NCBI RefSeq assembly: GCF_020911925.1
Contig: NZ_CP087134.1
Location: forward strand, 5,394,001-5,458,000
Source: Flavobacterium cupriresistens
Lineage (GTDB): Bacteria; Bacteroidota; Bacteroidia; Flavobacteriales; Flavobacteriaceae
DNA length: 64,000 nt
Direction of reading: 5' to 3'
Shown here: piece by piece, positions 28,068-35,483 of the stretch
Numbering within the stretch: position 1 is the stretch's first letter
Layout: each line of letters opens with the position of its first letter
Translations under genes and position numbers: made by a program
Notes under the pieces: generated by a model
Databases searched by the model: none
What the model was told of the DNA's origin: nothing
What the model saw: the letters and a program-made list of their open reading frames with translations, nothing else

Positions 28068-28560
28068 ATTTTTTATTTAAGTAGATAAGTAAATCATCTG
28101 TTACATCAATCTCGTCATCTGCAAACAAAACATTAGACTGACTGTTGGAACCAATAATCAGCTTGTAATCTTTGTCTTTGGAGAATTCTGAGGAATAACT
28201 TTTGATTCTTTTCCAAATTTTTGAAGATTCTTCTGAAATAAAAGCTTGCTCAAATTGGTGAAATTCTTCTTTGCCTCTTACAAACTCCTGCATTAATTGC
28301 GCTTTTACAGCTTCAGAAGTTTCAGGGTTTTGCAAAGTGGCGTATAAATTATCTAAAACTGCTTTTCTTGAATTAAACTCTTTCTCTCCTACCTTCTTCA
28401 TTTCTTTGGTCATCACAAAACCATCAAATAGTTTAACAGAGTCAACATAAACAATCTCTTTATTCGATTTAATAAAATAAAACGAAAGCAATAAAACAAT
28501 TAGCAAACTTACTGCCAACACTTTAGCAATAAATTTAGCCGTAAATTCGTATTTAAACAT
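28051..28560 (-). CDS. OmpH/Skp-like periplasmic chaperone-type protein
   Basis: This is the first gene of the minus-strand operon. I take the second ATG (28560, MFKYEFTAK) rather than the first at 28572, because the -7 box at 28587-28594 puts transcription start close to 28580. The product has 169 residues. A hydrophobic segment at about residues 12-27 is followed by the Skp/OmpH pattern: YVDSVKLFDGF, then a charged helical hairpin (KEMKKVGEKEFNSRKAVLD ... FHQFEQAFISEESSKIWKRI), then the short KDYKLIIGSNSQSNVLFADD / DVTDDLLIYLNKKYE ending. Skp holds unfolded outer-membrane and exported proteins in the periplasm. A dedicated copy heading this operon would suit export of very large proteins. 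Confidence 0.8.
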   Translation of the reverse strand: MFKYEFTAKFIAKVLAVSLLIVLLLSFYFIKSNKEIVYVDSVKLFDGFVMTKEMKKVGEKEFNSRKAVLDNLYATLQNPETSEAVKAQLMQEFVRGKEEFHQFEQAFISEESSKIWKRIKSYSSEFSKDKDYKLIIGSNSQSNVLFADDEIDVTDDLLIYLNKKYEGLN

Positions 28561-28586
28561 AAATAATCCCATTTTCTTAGGAGCGG

Positions 28587-28620
28587 CAAAAGTATTGTTT
28601 TTTAAGAATTTACCACCAAA
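28587..28620 (-). promoter_or_regulatory. Promoter of the Rhs operon
   Basis: On the minus strand the -7 box is TACTTTTG (28594-28587), a perfect match to the Bacteroidota TAnnTTTG. A TTTG lies 22 bp upstream (complement of 28617-28620) as -33 element. The predicted start near 28580 decides the choice of ATG 28560 for the first gene. Confidence 0.6.
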
Positions 28621-29064
28621 AAAGGCTGAAATTTATTTAAAACAACAGAAAATAACATAAAAAAAAGTTAAATTATAAATTATCAGCAAAATATACCACA
28701 CTAAAAATCAAATATTTAAACAGTAAAGTATCCAAAATTTTTAACACGAAAAAAAATAAAAATTTAACCCGTAACTCTTCTAATTACTGTTCTTTTTTTA
28801 ATGCAGTAAGATTTCTTTAAAATGAAAAAATCCTCACTAATTAATCCGAATTTGACTCATTGTTGGTTTTAACCAATGGTCTTTGTACTCTTTAAAAATT
28901 GCAAAATTTCCACTATTATTTCTAAGTTAACAAGTATCATAATGAAATTAATAATACCCTTTATCAAAAATACGTTTTACAAAAACCTAAAACACACCTA
29001 ATCAACAAGTAAGACTTTAAAACATTATTTACAAAAAAATTAGTCCTAACAAACTGACGTTTCA

Positions 29065-29094
29065 TTGATAATGAAAAGAAAAAAAAGTAACTTG
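29065..29094 (+). promoter_or_regulatory. Promoter of the type II-like operon
   Basis: TTG at 29065-29067, a 20-bp spacer and TAACTTG at 29088-29094, one T short of the TAnnTTTG consensus. The predicted start near 29101 leaves a ~20-nt leader before the TTG start codon at 29122. Confidence 0.5.
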
Positions 29095-29121
29095 CGCACC
29101 TTTTAAAATCATAATAACCCC

Positions 29122-29952
29122 TTGAAAACACACAAAATACCGCATTATATTCTACTACTTTTTGCTTTTACACTGCTATCTTTTGCTGATCCTTACCTGA
29201 TAAAAAGGATCACTGATAAAGAATACAGATACGAATTTTACACTTCAGACAAAAAGATAACTCCCAAAGAAAACAAAACTTACTATTGGTTTAAAGGCGG
29301 ATTAATACATGAAGCCCAAGGTGGTATTGCTGGCGATTTATTAGATGATAAATTTGTTAAAATGTATCATAACAATCAATTGGCGGAACAAGGTCAATTT
29401 AAAAACGGACTTCGTATCGGTTTATGGAAAACCTGGCATCAGAATGGTATTTTAGCTACTACCCTAACCTACAGCAATGGATTCAGATCCGGGAAATATT
29501 TCAGATACGATGAAAGCGGCAATCTAGTTGAAAATGGTAAATACAGCTCGAATCTCAAAACAGGAAAATGGAGTAACATCGAAAGTAAAGAGACAGTAAC
29601 GTACCGAAAAGGTTTGGTGGTAAAAGAAAAAGAAACTTTTACAAGATCAGAAAAATATCGTATTCAGCAGGACAATGTCCGATTAGAAGAAGCCAAAAAG
29701 AAACAAAAAGAAGCAGAAGAAACTTCTGATGCTGCTAAACTTGACGGTTATAAAGCTAAAAATAAAGAAGAAAAGGCAAAGAAAAAAGAAGAGGCTAGAA
29801 AAGAAGCCGAATCAAAAGCTGCTTCAAAAAAAACGGCGAAAAAAAATCAAAAAGACGCCAAGCTAAAAGCTAAAAATGAACCAAAAAAAGAGTCAAAATT
29901 AAAGAATTTCTTTAAAAATCTTTTTAAAAAGAAGGATAAAGCTCCAGAATAA
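29122..29952 (+). CDS. Exported MORN-like repeat protein with lysine-rich tail
   Basis: The product has 276 residues and starts at TTG. The signal peptide is residues 1-22 (HYILLLFAFTLLSFA). Residues ~85-160 hold MORN-variant (toxin-antitoxin type) repeats: KMYHNNQLAEQGQFKNGLR, IGLWKTWHQNGILATTLTY, GKYFRYDESGNLVENGKY. From ~190 onward the sequence is almost only K, E and A, predicted helix or coiled coil, ending FFKNLFKKKDKAPE. It is the first gene of the secretion operon and its stop overlaps the ATG of the next gene by 1 nt. Function unknown. A basic tail of this kind could bind an acidic surface such as nucleic acid or LPS; that is inference. Confidence 0.8.
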   Translation: MKTHKIPHYILLLFAFTLLSFADPYLIKRITDKEYRYEFYTSDKKITPKENKTYYWFKGGLIHEAQGGIAGDLLDDKFVKMYHNNQLAEQGQFKNGLRIGLWKTWHQNGILATTLTYSNGFRSGKYFRYDESGNLVENGKYSSNLKTGKWSNIESKETVTYRKGLVVKEKETFTRSEKYRIQQDNVRLEEAKKKQKEAEETSDAAKLDGYKAKNKEEKAKKKEEARKEAESKAASKKTAKKNQKDAKLKAKNEPKKESKLKNFFKNLFKKKDKAPE

Positions 29953-31163
29953 TGATTAGAGCTCACAGTTTGTTGTATGCCATTTATGTCTGCTTGATTG
30001 TATCAATTATATGTGGTGCACTACTGTATTTTTCAAATTTGTACAATCAACTCAATCTTTATTACAACTTACAGGAAGAACTTTACATTCAAAATCAATC
30101 TGTTTTAAACTTTGCCTTAGGGAATAAAACTGTCGTTACAATAATCGAAAAAGACGAGGACTCAGAGATTGAAGGCAGCTATGAAACTAAACAATACGGA
30201 TTACTCTCTTTGGTTATAGCCAATTCATATCTTGCTAACGATACTGTATCGTCAGTACATTTTGTTGGGGCACGACATACCGATAAAACTGCGATTTACT
30301 TAACCAATTTATCCAAATCTCTCTCTTATTCCGGAAAAGTAAACCTCATCGGAAACAATCAATTGCCTCGTACTTTTATTGAAACTTCTTATATCGACAA
30401 CAGTTTAAATCAACTCACTGTACAAGGGGAAAATACACTCTCAGATATAAAATTACCGGAACTAAATCCGAATTTTAAAACGTTGTTTTCAAATATAAAA
30501 TCCGAACAAGTACAACTTTCCGATCTAGAGAAAATCAAGGACTCTTTATATTATAATTCATTTAATAAGGTTACTCAAGAAATTCAAGTAAAATCAATTT
30601 TGGCTAATGTTATTTTCAAAGGCAACTTTATTTTACGATCTGAAGATTCTATACGGGTAAAGAAAAACGCAGTGTTGGAAGATGTTATTTTGATGGCTCC
30701 AAAAATAACATTTGAAGAGGGTTTTAAAGGAACTGTTCAAGCTTTTGCGACTCATGGAATTGAACTCGAAAAAAAAGTAACTTTAAACTATCCATCGGTC
30801 GTTTGTGTTTACAATGTGAATAAAGAGGAAGCTAAAATAAAAATAAAAAAAGAATGTAAAATAACGGGAGCAATTGTCCTGTTTGGTACTACGCCCGAAG
30901 AGATTGATAAAAACAGCATCGAAATAGAGAAAGATGGCTTATTGTTTGGCGATTTGTACTGCACCGGAAAACTAATGTTGGAAAGCAATGTTTACGGTTC
31001 GGTTTATACCAATCGCTTTTTTATGAAAACCGGATCGTCCAGCTATGAAAACCTCATCAGTAATATCGAAATTAATACCACAAAACGACCTGATTATTTT
31101 ATTTCTATCCCTTTGTTCAATACTCAAAAAACGACCTATGGTGTTATCAAAAAAGTGTTGTAA
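29952..31163 (+). CDS. GspK/PilX-like minor pseudopilin
   Basis: The product has 403 residues. The N-terminus MIRAHSLLYAIYVCLIVSIICGALLYF has a very short leader, a possible cleavage after A4 and a long hydrophobic helix, as in pseudopilins. Position +5 after the cut is Tyr rather than Glu; lack of Glu5 is the known trait of GspK, the tip pseudopilin. The large soluble part is rich in short beta strands of the right-handed-helix type around residues 215-330 (FILRSEDSIRVKKNAVLEDV, GTVQAFATHGIELEKKVTL), unlike the alpha-helical insert of classical GspK. The K assignment therefore rests on the N-terminus, size and gene neighbourhood. Confidence 0.6.
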   Translation: MIRAHSLLYAIYVCLIVSIICGALLYFSNLYNQLNLYYNLQEELYIQNQSVLNFALGNKTVVTIIEKDEDSEIEGSYETKQYGLLSLVIANSYLANDTVSSVHFVGARHTDKTAIYLTNLSKSLSYSGKVNLIGNNQLPRTFIETSYIDNSLNQLTVQGENTLSDIKLPELNPNFKTLFSNIKSEQVQLSDLEKIKDSLYYNSFNKVTQEIQVKSILANVIFKGNFILRSEDSIRVKKNAVLEDVILMAPKITFEEGFKGTVQAFATHGIELEKKVTLNYPSVVCVYNVNKEEAKIKIKKECKITGAIVLFGTTPEEIDKNSIEIEKDGLLFGDLYCTGKLMLESNVYGSVYTNRFFMKTGSSSYENLISNIEINTTKRPDYFISIPLFNTQKTTYGVIKKVL

Positions 31164-31479
31164 AGTACCCGCCAATTCTATACTGGAATCGGTTATTGCG
31201 CTGACAATAATTTCAATCTGCCTCTATTTTGCAATCCTGATTTTTGCCTCTGTCTATACGCCAAAAACAACTGCTAAATTTTATAACACCCAGAATAAAG
31301 TTAATGAACTTTTCTATTTGTCTGAATTAAAAAGTGATTCTGTTTTAAACAACAACGAAAACCAAAATCTGCTTATAGAAGAAGAAACTATTACCAATGA
31401 TCTTAAAAAAATTTCAATAATATATAAAGACAGTACCCAATCTAAATTTGAAAAAAAATTCTATGTCCAAAAACCGTAA
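31138..31479 (+). CDS. GspI-like minor pseudopilin
   Basis: The product has 113 residues. I choose ATG 31138, which overlaps the previous gene by 26 nt; an upstream ATG at 31045 would add 31 residues with no pilin character. The start MVLSKKCCKVPANSILESVIALTI shows a prepilin leader, cleavage after A12, Ser at +2 and Glu at +5, then a hydrophobic helix of ~22 residues. The small soluble domain is only ~70 residues, as in GspI. It lies directly before the GspJ-like gene, the usual I-J pair. Confidence 0.75.
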   Translation: MVLSKKCCKVPANSILESVIALTIISICLYFAILIFASVYTPKTTAKFYNTQNKVNELFYLSELKSDSVLNNNENQNLLIEEETITNDLKKISIIYKDSTQSKFEKKFYVQKP

Positions 31480-31960
31480 AAACCTGCAATCCTTACCTGC
31501 TTTTTCAATTATTGAAGCAGTCGTTGGTATGGCTATTACGGCTATTATCATGGGAATATTGTTTGTTATTTTTTCGATTATTACGGGAAGAATGCTGGAT
31601 TTTAAAAATCAAAATCAATTAATAAACGACTTAAACCGATTAACCTATAGCTTAAACAAAGATATTTTTGAGAAAGAGAAAATGATCGTTGTCGAAAATG
31701 AAATTTACTTAAACGGATATACAGGAGAACGTGTTTCCTATCAATTCTCGGAAGATTATATTCTAAGAAACAGTGAAACTTTCATTGATACTTTCAGAGT
31801 CAAATTTAATCGCATACTACTGGACACTGTAAGAAGTAAATCAGAGCAATTTGTTTTCCAAAAAGTGAAATTAAATATCAAAGCAAATGAAAAGGAAATG
31901 GATTTAAGTTTTTACAAAAGAGTATATCCAAACGAACTATTACAAACGATTAAAAAATAA
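31463..31960 (+). CDS. GspJ-like minor pseudopilin
   Basis: The product has 165 residues from ATG 31463 (an ATG at 31448 adds five residues). MSKNRKNLQSLPAFSIIEAVVGMAI gives cleavage after A13, Phe at +1, Glu at +5 and a long hydrophobic helix. The soluble domain begins NDLNRLTYSLNKDIFEKEKM, similar to the first helix/strand region of GspJ. It overlaps the GspI-like gene by 17 nt, and its stop TAA overlaps the ATG of the GspF gene by 1 nt. Probably part of the pseudopilus tip with the I- and K-like proteins. Confidence 0.75.
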   Translation: MSKNRKNLQSLPAFSIIEAVVGMAITAIIMGILFVIFSIITGRMLDFKNQNQLINDLNRLTYSLNKDIFEKEKMIVVENEIYLNGYTGERVSYQFSEDYILRNSETFIDTFRVKFNRILLDTVRSKSEQFVFQKVKLNIKANEKEMDLSFYKRVYPNELLQTIKK

Positions 31961-33081
31961 TGAGTTTCGATTTAACGACCTATAAAACACCAAAAGCCAA
32001 GACAAAAGATCTCAAGATTCAAACTGGTTCTTTTCAGTTTTCTAAAAAACTTTCCGACAAAAAAAAGGAAATTTTCTATAGAGAGCTAGGCATGCTTTTA
32101 CGTTCGGGAGTAGATTTTAAAAAAGCACTCGAAATTTTAAGCAATCAATCGAGCAATACATTTGAAAAGGAATTAATTCTTCGAATCAAAGAAAAAGTCG
32201 TCGAAGGAAGAAGCATTTACGAATCAATGCGGGAGAGCAATCAATTTTCTGCTTACGAGTATTATAGCATTCAAATTGGAGAAGAAACCAGAAAACTGGA
32301 GGAAGTTTTAGGGGAATTACAAAAGTATTTCAATCGAAAAATTCAGATGAAAAGACAGATCATTTCGGTTATGACCTATCCTACAATTGTTATGCTGGTA
32401 ACAGTTCTGGTTTTATATTTTATGTTGAATAAAGTAGTTCCGATGTTCAGCTCTGTCTTTAAACAATTTGGAAGCGAATTGCCAAAAAGCACTCAAATTA
32501 TCTTGAAAATATCCAATCATTCCGGAATGATTTTTTCTATTGTCATTGGAATTATTATTGGATTAATAACGATTCATGTCCTGTTAAAAGAGAAAGATAG
32601 CTACAGATCGTTTACCACAAAAATAATTCTTAAAATTCCGTATTTCGGAAATCTGATTCGAAAAATATATATTTCACGTTTTTGCCAGGCCATGAATTTA
32701 CTGATTACTTCTAAAACAACTCTTATAAATTCATTGACATTAACGGCAAAAATGATCGGTTTTTACCCGATTGAAATTGCCATTCAGCAAATAAAAGAAG
32801 ATATCACCAGAGGGGCTTCGCTAAATGAAAGTTTAAAGAAACACCCTGTATTTGAAAACAAAATGGTGTCGATGGTTGAAGTCGCAGAACAGGTAAATCA
32901 GCTTGAGAGCATGTTTGAGCGCTTAACCGAGCAATACAACGAAGAAATAAGTCATCAGACCAAGATGATCGGCGTTATTCTGGAGCCTATGATTATTATT
33001 GTAATTGGTGCCATTGTAGGTGTAATTATGGTTTCTATGTATGCTCCAATGTTTGATTTAAGTAAGATTATAAATAAATAG
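31960..33081 (+). CDS. gspF: Type II secretion / type IV pilus inner-membrane platform protein GspF/PilC
   Basis: The product has 373 residues, close to the family length of ~400. Two T2SF domains are visible. The first, at ~50-170, has FYRELGMLLRSGVDFKKALEIL and ends in a membrane helix (VMTYPTIVMLVTVLVLYFML). The second, at ~240-365, has ISRFCQAMNLLITSKTTLINSL and ends in PMIIIVIGAIVGVIMVSMYAPMF. A third membrane helix lies near 190-212. GspF is the polytopic platform that couples the cytoplasmic ATPase to pseudopilin assembly. It sits between the J-like and the major pseudopilin genes. Confidence 0.95.
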   Translation: MSFDLTTYKTPKAKTKDLKIQTGSFQFSKKLSDKKKEIFYRELGMLLRSGVDFKKALEILSNQSSNTFEKELILRIKEKVVEGRSIYESMRESNQFSAYEYYSIQIGEETRKLEEVLGELQKYFNRKIQMKRQIISVMTYPTIVMLVTVLVLYFMLNKVVPMFSSVFKQFGSELPKSTQIILKISNHSGMIFSIVIGIIIGLITIHVLLKEKDSYRSFTTKIILKIPYFGNLIRKIYISRFCQAMNLLITSKTTLINSLTLTAKMIGFYPIEIAIQQIKEDITRGASLNESLKKHPVFENKMVSMVEVAEQVNQLESMFERLTEQYNEEISHQTKMIGVILEPMIIIVIGAIVGVIMVSMYAPMFDLSKIINK

Positions 33082-33088
33082 TTATTTA

Positions 33089-33112
33089 AGTAAAACTCAT
33101 TTATGTTTTACT
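33089..33112 (+). other. Hairpin in front of the major pseudopilin gene
   Basis: AGTAAAAC (33089-33096) and GTTTTACT (33105-33112) form an 8-bp stem with an 8-nt loop in the only 73-nt gap of this operon, right before the major pseudopilin. It may protect or attenuate the transcript so that pseudopilin is made in a different amount from the rest. No T-run follows, so I do not call a terminator. Confidence 0.4.
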
Positions 33113-33154
33113 GTAATTGCTTAACAATGTTTAATAAAAATAAAAAATAGATAT

Positions 33155-33589
33155 ATGTTGAATAAGATTAAAAAATACCACACGCTAAACAAAAAATTTA
33201 GCGTAAAAGCCTACTCGCTAACAGAAATTTTAATTGTGTTGTGTATCATTGGTATATTACTACTGATGGTGCTACCCAATCAAACCTCAGTAATTGGACA
33301 GGCAAAAGCCATTGAGGCACAAGCGATGCTTAATCAGGTTTATGGACTTGAAAAAAGTTACTTTTATAAGCATTCAAAATACTCCGGCAGTTTAGAAGAA
33401 ATTGGTTTTGAACAGGAGAAAACGGTAGAAGAAGGCGGACAGGCGGTTTACCGAATCGAAATACTGGATGCTACAAACGAATCCTTCTCTGCCAGAGCAA
33501 CTGCGACTTCTGACTTAGATGGTGACGGTAGTTTTAATACTTGGGAAATTGACAGTAAAAAAATATTAACTGAAGTAACAAAAGAATAA
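33155..33589 (+). CDS. gspG: Major pseudopilin (GspG/PilE-like)
   Basis: The product has 144 residues. A 19-residue basic leader ends KAYSLTEILIVLCIIGILLLMVLP: cleavage after A19, Tyr at +1 and Glu at +5. The helix is followed by QAMLNQVYGLEKSYFYKHSKYSGSLEEIGF, typical of type II/IV pilins, and a short C-terminal domain with LDGDGSFNTWEID. That acidic loop resembles the calcium site that stabilises GspG. It is the most pilin-like gene of the four and so the likely major subunit. Confidence 0.88.
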   Translation: MLNKIKKYHTLNKKFSVKAYSLTEILIVLCIIGILLLMVLPNQTSVIGQAKAIEAQAMLNQVYGLEKSYFYKHSKYSGSLEEIGFEQEKTVEEGGQAVYRIEILDATNESFSARATATSDLDGDGSFNTWEIDSKKILTEVTKE

Positions 33590-33590
33590 A

Positions 33591-34073
33591 TTGAAAATAG
33601 CTTATGCCATTTTATTGCTTTGTTTGATTGTAATTTTTATTCAGGATTTAAAATACAGAAGAATACACATTGCGCTGCCAATCGTAATTTTCATTTTATC
33701 CTGCTTTCTGATTTTATCTAAAATTAAAATCTTAAGTACGATACTTATTTCTAATATCAGTTTCTTTTTAATTACGTTAAGCATTTTGACGGCCTATATG
33801 AGTTTTAAGGCTAAAAAGTTTTTAAATCCCTTCCAACATTATTTTGGATTGGGTGATTTATTATTTTACGTGGCCATAAGTCCTCTGTTCTTACTTAAAA
33901 ATTACATATTGTTTTTCATATTGTCTCTTTTATTTGCCATTTTCCTGCAAACTGCATTAAAAAGATTTATGAAAGAAGAAACGGTTCCGTTAGCTGGATT
34001 TTCAGCCCTGTTTTTACTGATTGTACTGCTGAAAGACCACTTTATGTTTCTCCAAAAAATCACTTTTTTATAA
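33591..34073 (+). CDS. Prepilin peptidase, short A24 form
   Basis: The product has 160 residues and starts at TTG 33591, one base after the pseudopilin stop. It is almost wholly hydrophobic with about five to six membrane helices. The two catalytic aspartates of A24 peptidases are visible: D19 in FIQDLKYRRI and D89 in GLGDLLFYVA (the GxGD motif). It lacks the N-terminal methyltransferase domain and zinc Cys motif of GspO/PilD, so it resembles the short TadV/archaeal forms and would cleave but perhaps not methylate pseudopilins. Its substrates are presumably the four pilin-like proteins encoded around it. Confidence 0.88.
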   Translation: MKIAYAILLLCLIVIFIQDLKYRRIHIALPIVIFILSCFLILSKIKILSTILISNISFFLITLSILTAYMSFKAKKFLNPFQHYFGLGDLLFYVAISPLFLLKNYILFFILSLLFAIFLQTALKRFMKEETVPLAGFSALFLLIVLLKDHFMFLQKITFL

Positions 34074-35479
34074 TGACACAAGATATCGTAATTCAATCTG
34101 ACGTGCAACATATGGTCACTAATGACCTTGCCAATCAATATCGAATATTGCCAAAGTCTTACTTTGAAAATACTTTAGAATTGTATGTTGATAACTCGAA
34201 CAATAATGAAGAGGCACAAGATGAGCTGGAGCTTTTTTTAGGAAAAAATATCGTTTTTCATCCTATACAAGCAGAAGAAATAGAAAAGGCATTGTCAATT
34301 TATTACAGAAAAGAGCGAGCATTAAACTCTAATAAATCTTTAAATGTTGACAAAGGCGATTTTCTCGAAAATCTATTACTTGAAGCTAAATCTTTAAAAT
34401 GCAGTGATATTCATTTTGAAGTTTATGAAGATTCCTCCCGTATTCGTTTTAGGATCGACGGACAACTAATTGAACGTTACAAAATAGAACGTGATAATTA
34501 CCTCGAATTAGTCAATAAGGTTAAAATAAAAGCCAAATTAAATATTACCGAAAAAAGACTGCCCCAGGACGGAAGAATTACCAATGAATCCTTTGATATC
34601 AGGGTCTCTATTTTACCCACTTTATTTGGAGAAAAAATAGTGATGCGTCTTTTAGGTCAGGATGCCTCAAATATAGATTTGAGTACTTTGGGTTTACAAA
34701 AAGAAGAATTAGAAAATTACCTCGAAGCTGTAAAAAAACCAAACGGAATCATCTTAATAAGCGGCCCAACAGGATCGGGAAAAACCACGACCCTTTATGC
34801 TACCTTAAGATTATTAAACGATAGCCGAAGAAATATTGTTACAGTAGAAGATCCGATTGAATATACTTTGAAAGGAATTAATCAGGTACAATTAAAAGAA
34901 GATATTGGCCTGACCTTTTCTGCCGCTTTAAAATCGTTTTTACGTCAGGATCCTGATGTTATTATGCTGGGAGAAATTCGAGATTCGGAAACGGCACTAA
35001 TGGCAATTCGGGCTTCATTGACCGGTCACTTGGTTTTATCAACGATACACACCAACTCTGCAATAGGAACAATCTCCAGATTAATAGATATGGGGGTTCC
35101 GTCTTATTTAATTGCCGAAACTTTAAACCTTTCAGTGGCTCAGAGATTGGTTCGAAAACTTTGCGATCATTGCAAAAAAGAAACAAACTGCAATAGTAAA
35201 GACTTTCCCTTAAACTTTAAATTTCCTTATGACATTACTACGTATTATAAGCCTGTGGGTTGTAATACGTGTTTTCATACCGGATATAAAGGCAGGACGG
35301 CAATTTATGAAATTCTAACTATCGATCCGGTAATTACAGAAGCGATTAAAAATAACACAATCACAAAATTATACCACAACAATAAAGATTACAAATCTCT
35401 TCCTGAGAAAGCTTTTGACCTCTTAGCCACAGGGGAAACTTCTCTGGAAGAAATATATTCAATTTTAATAAACATATAA
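34073..35479 (+). CDS. gspE: Secretion/pilus assembly ATPase GspE/PilB
   Basis: The product has 468 residues. Visible motifs: Walker A GPTGSGKTTT (231-240), Asp box (TVEDPIEYTLKG), Walker B VIMLGEIRD (296-304) and His box HLVLSTIHTN (319-328). A four-cysteine zinc site has C364, C367, C397 and C400, as in GspE and PilB. The N-terminal domain is short (about 90 residues). It hydrolyses ATP on the cytoplasmic side to drive pseudopilus assembly. No second ATPase of PilT type is in the operon, which argues for a secretion system rather than retractile pili. Confidence 0.96.
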   Translation: MTQDIVIQSDVQHMVTNDLANQYRILPKSYFENTLELYVDNSNNNEEAQDELELFLGKNIVFHPIQAEEIEKALSIYYRKERALNSNKSLNVDKGDFLENLLLEAKSLKCSDIHFEVYEDSSRIRFRIDGQLIERYKIERDNYLELVNKVKIKAKLNITEKRLPQDGRITNESFDIRVSILPTLFGEKIVMRLLGQDASNIDLSTLGLQKEELENYLEAVKKPNGIILISGPTGSGKTTTLYATLRLLNDSRRNIVTVEDPIEYTLKGINQVQLKEDIGLTFSAALKSFLRQDPDVIMLGEIRDSETALMAIRASLTGHLVLSTIHTNSAIGTISRLIDMGVPSYLIAETLNLSVAQRLVRKLCDHCKKETNCNSKDFPLNFKFPYDITTYYKPVGCNTCFHTGYKGRTAIYEILTIDPVITEAIKNNTITKLYHNNKDYKSLPEKAFDLLATGETSLEEIYSILINI

Positions 35480-35483
35480 ATAA

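Larger units (their letters stand above)
28573..29121. other. Divergent intergenic region between the Rhs operon and the type II-like operon
   Basis: 549 bp, very AT-rich, no ORF I would call. It contains the outward promoters of both operons (listed separately). A shared regulatory region would let the two operons be controlled together, but I see no obvious common operator in it. Confidence 0.7.
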
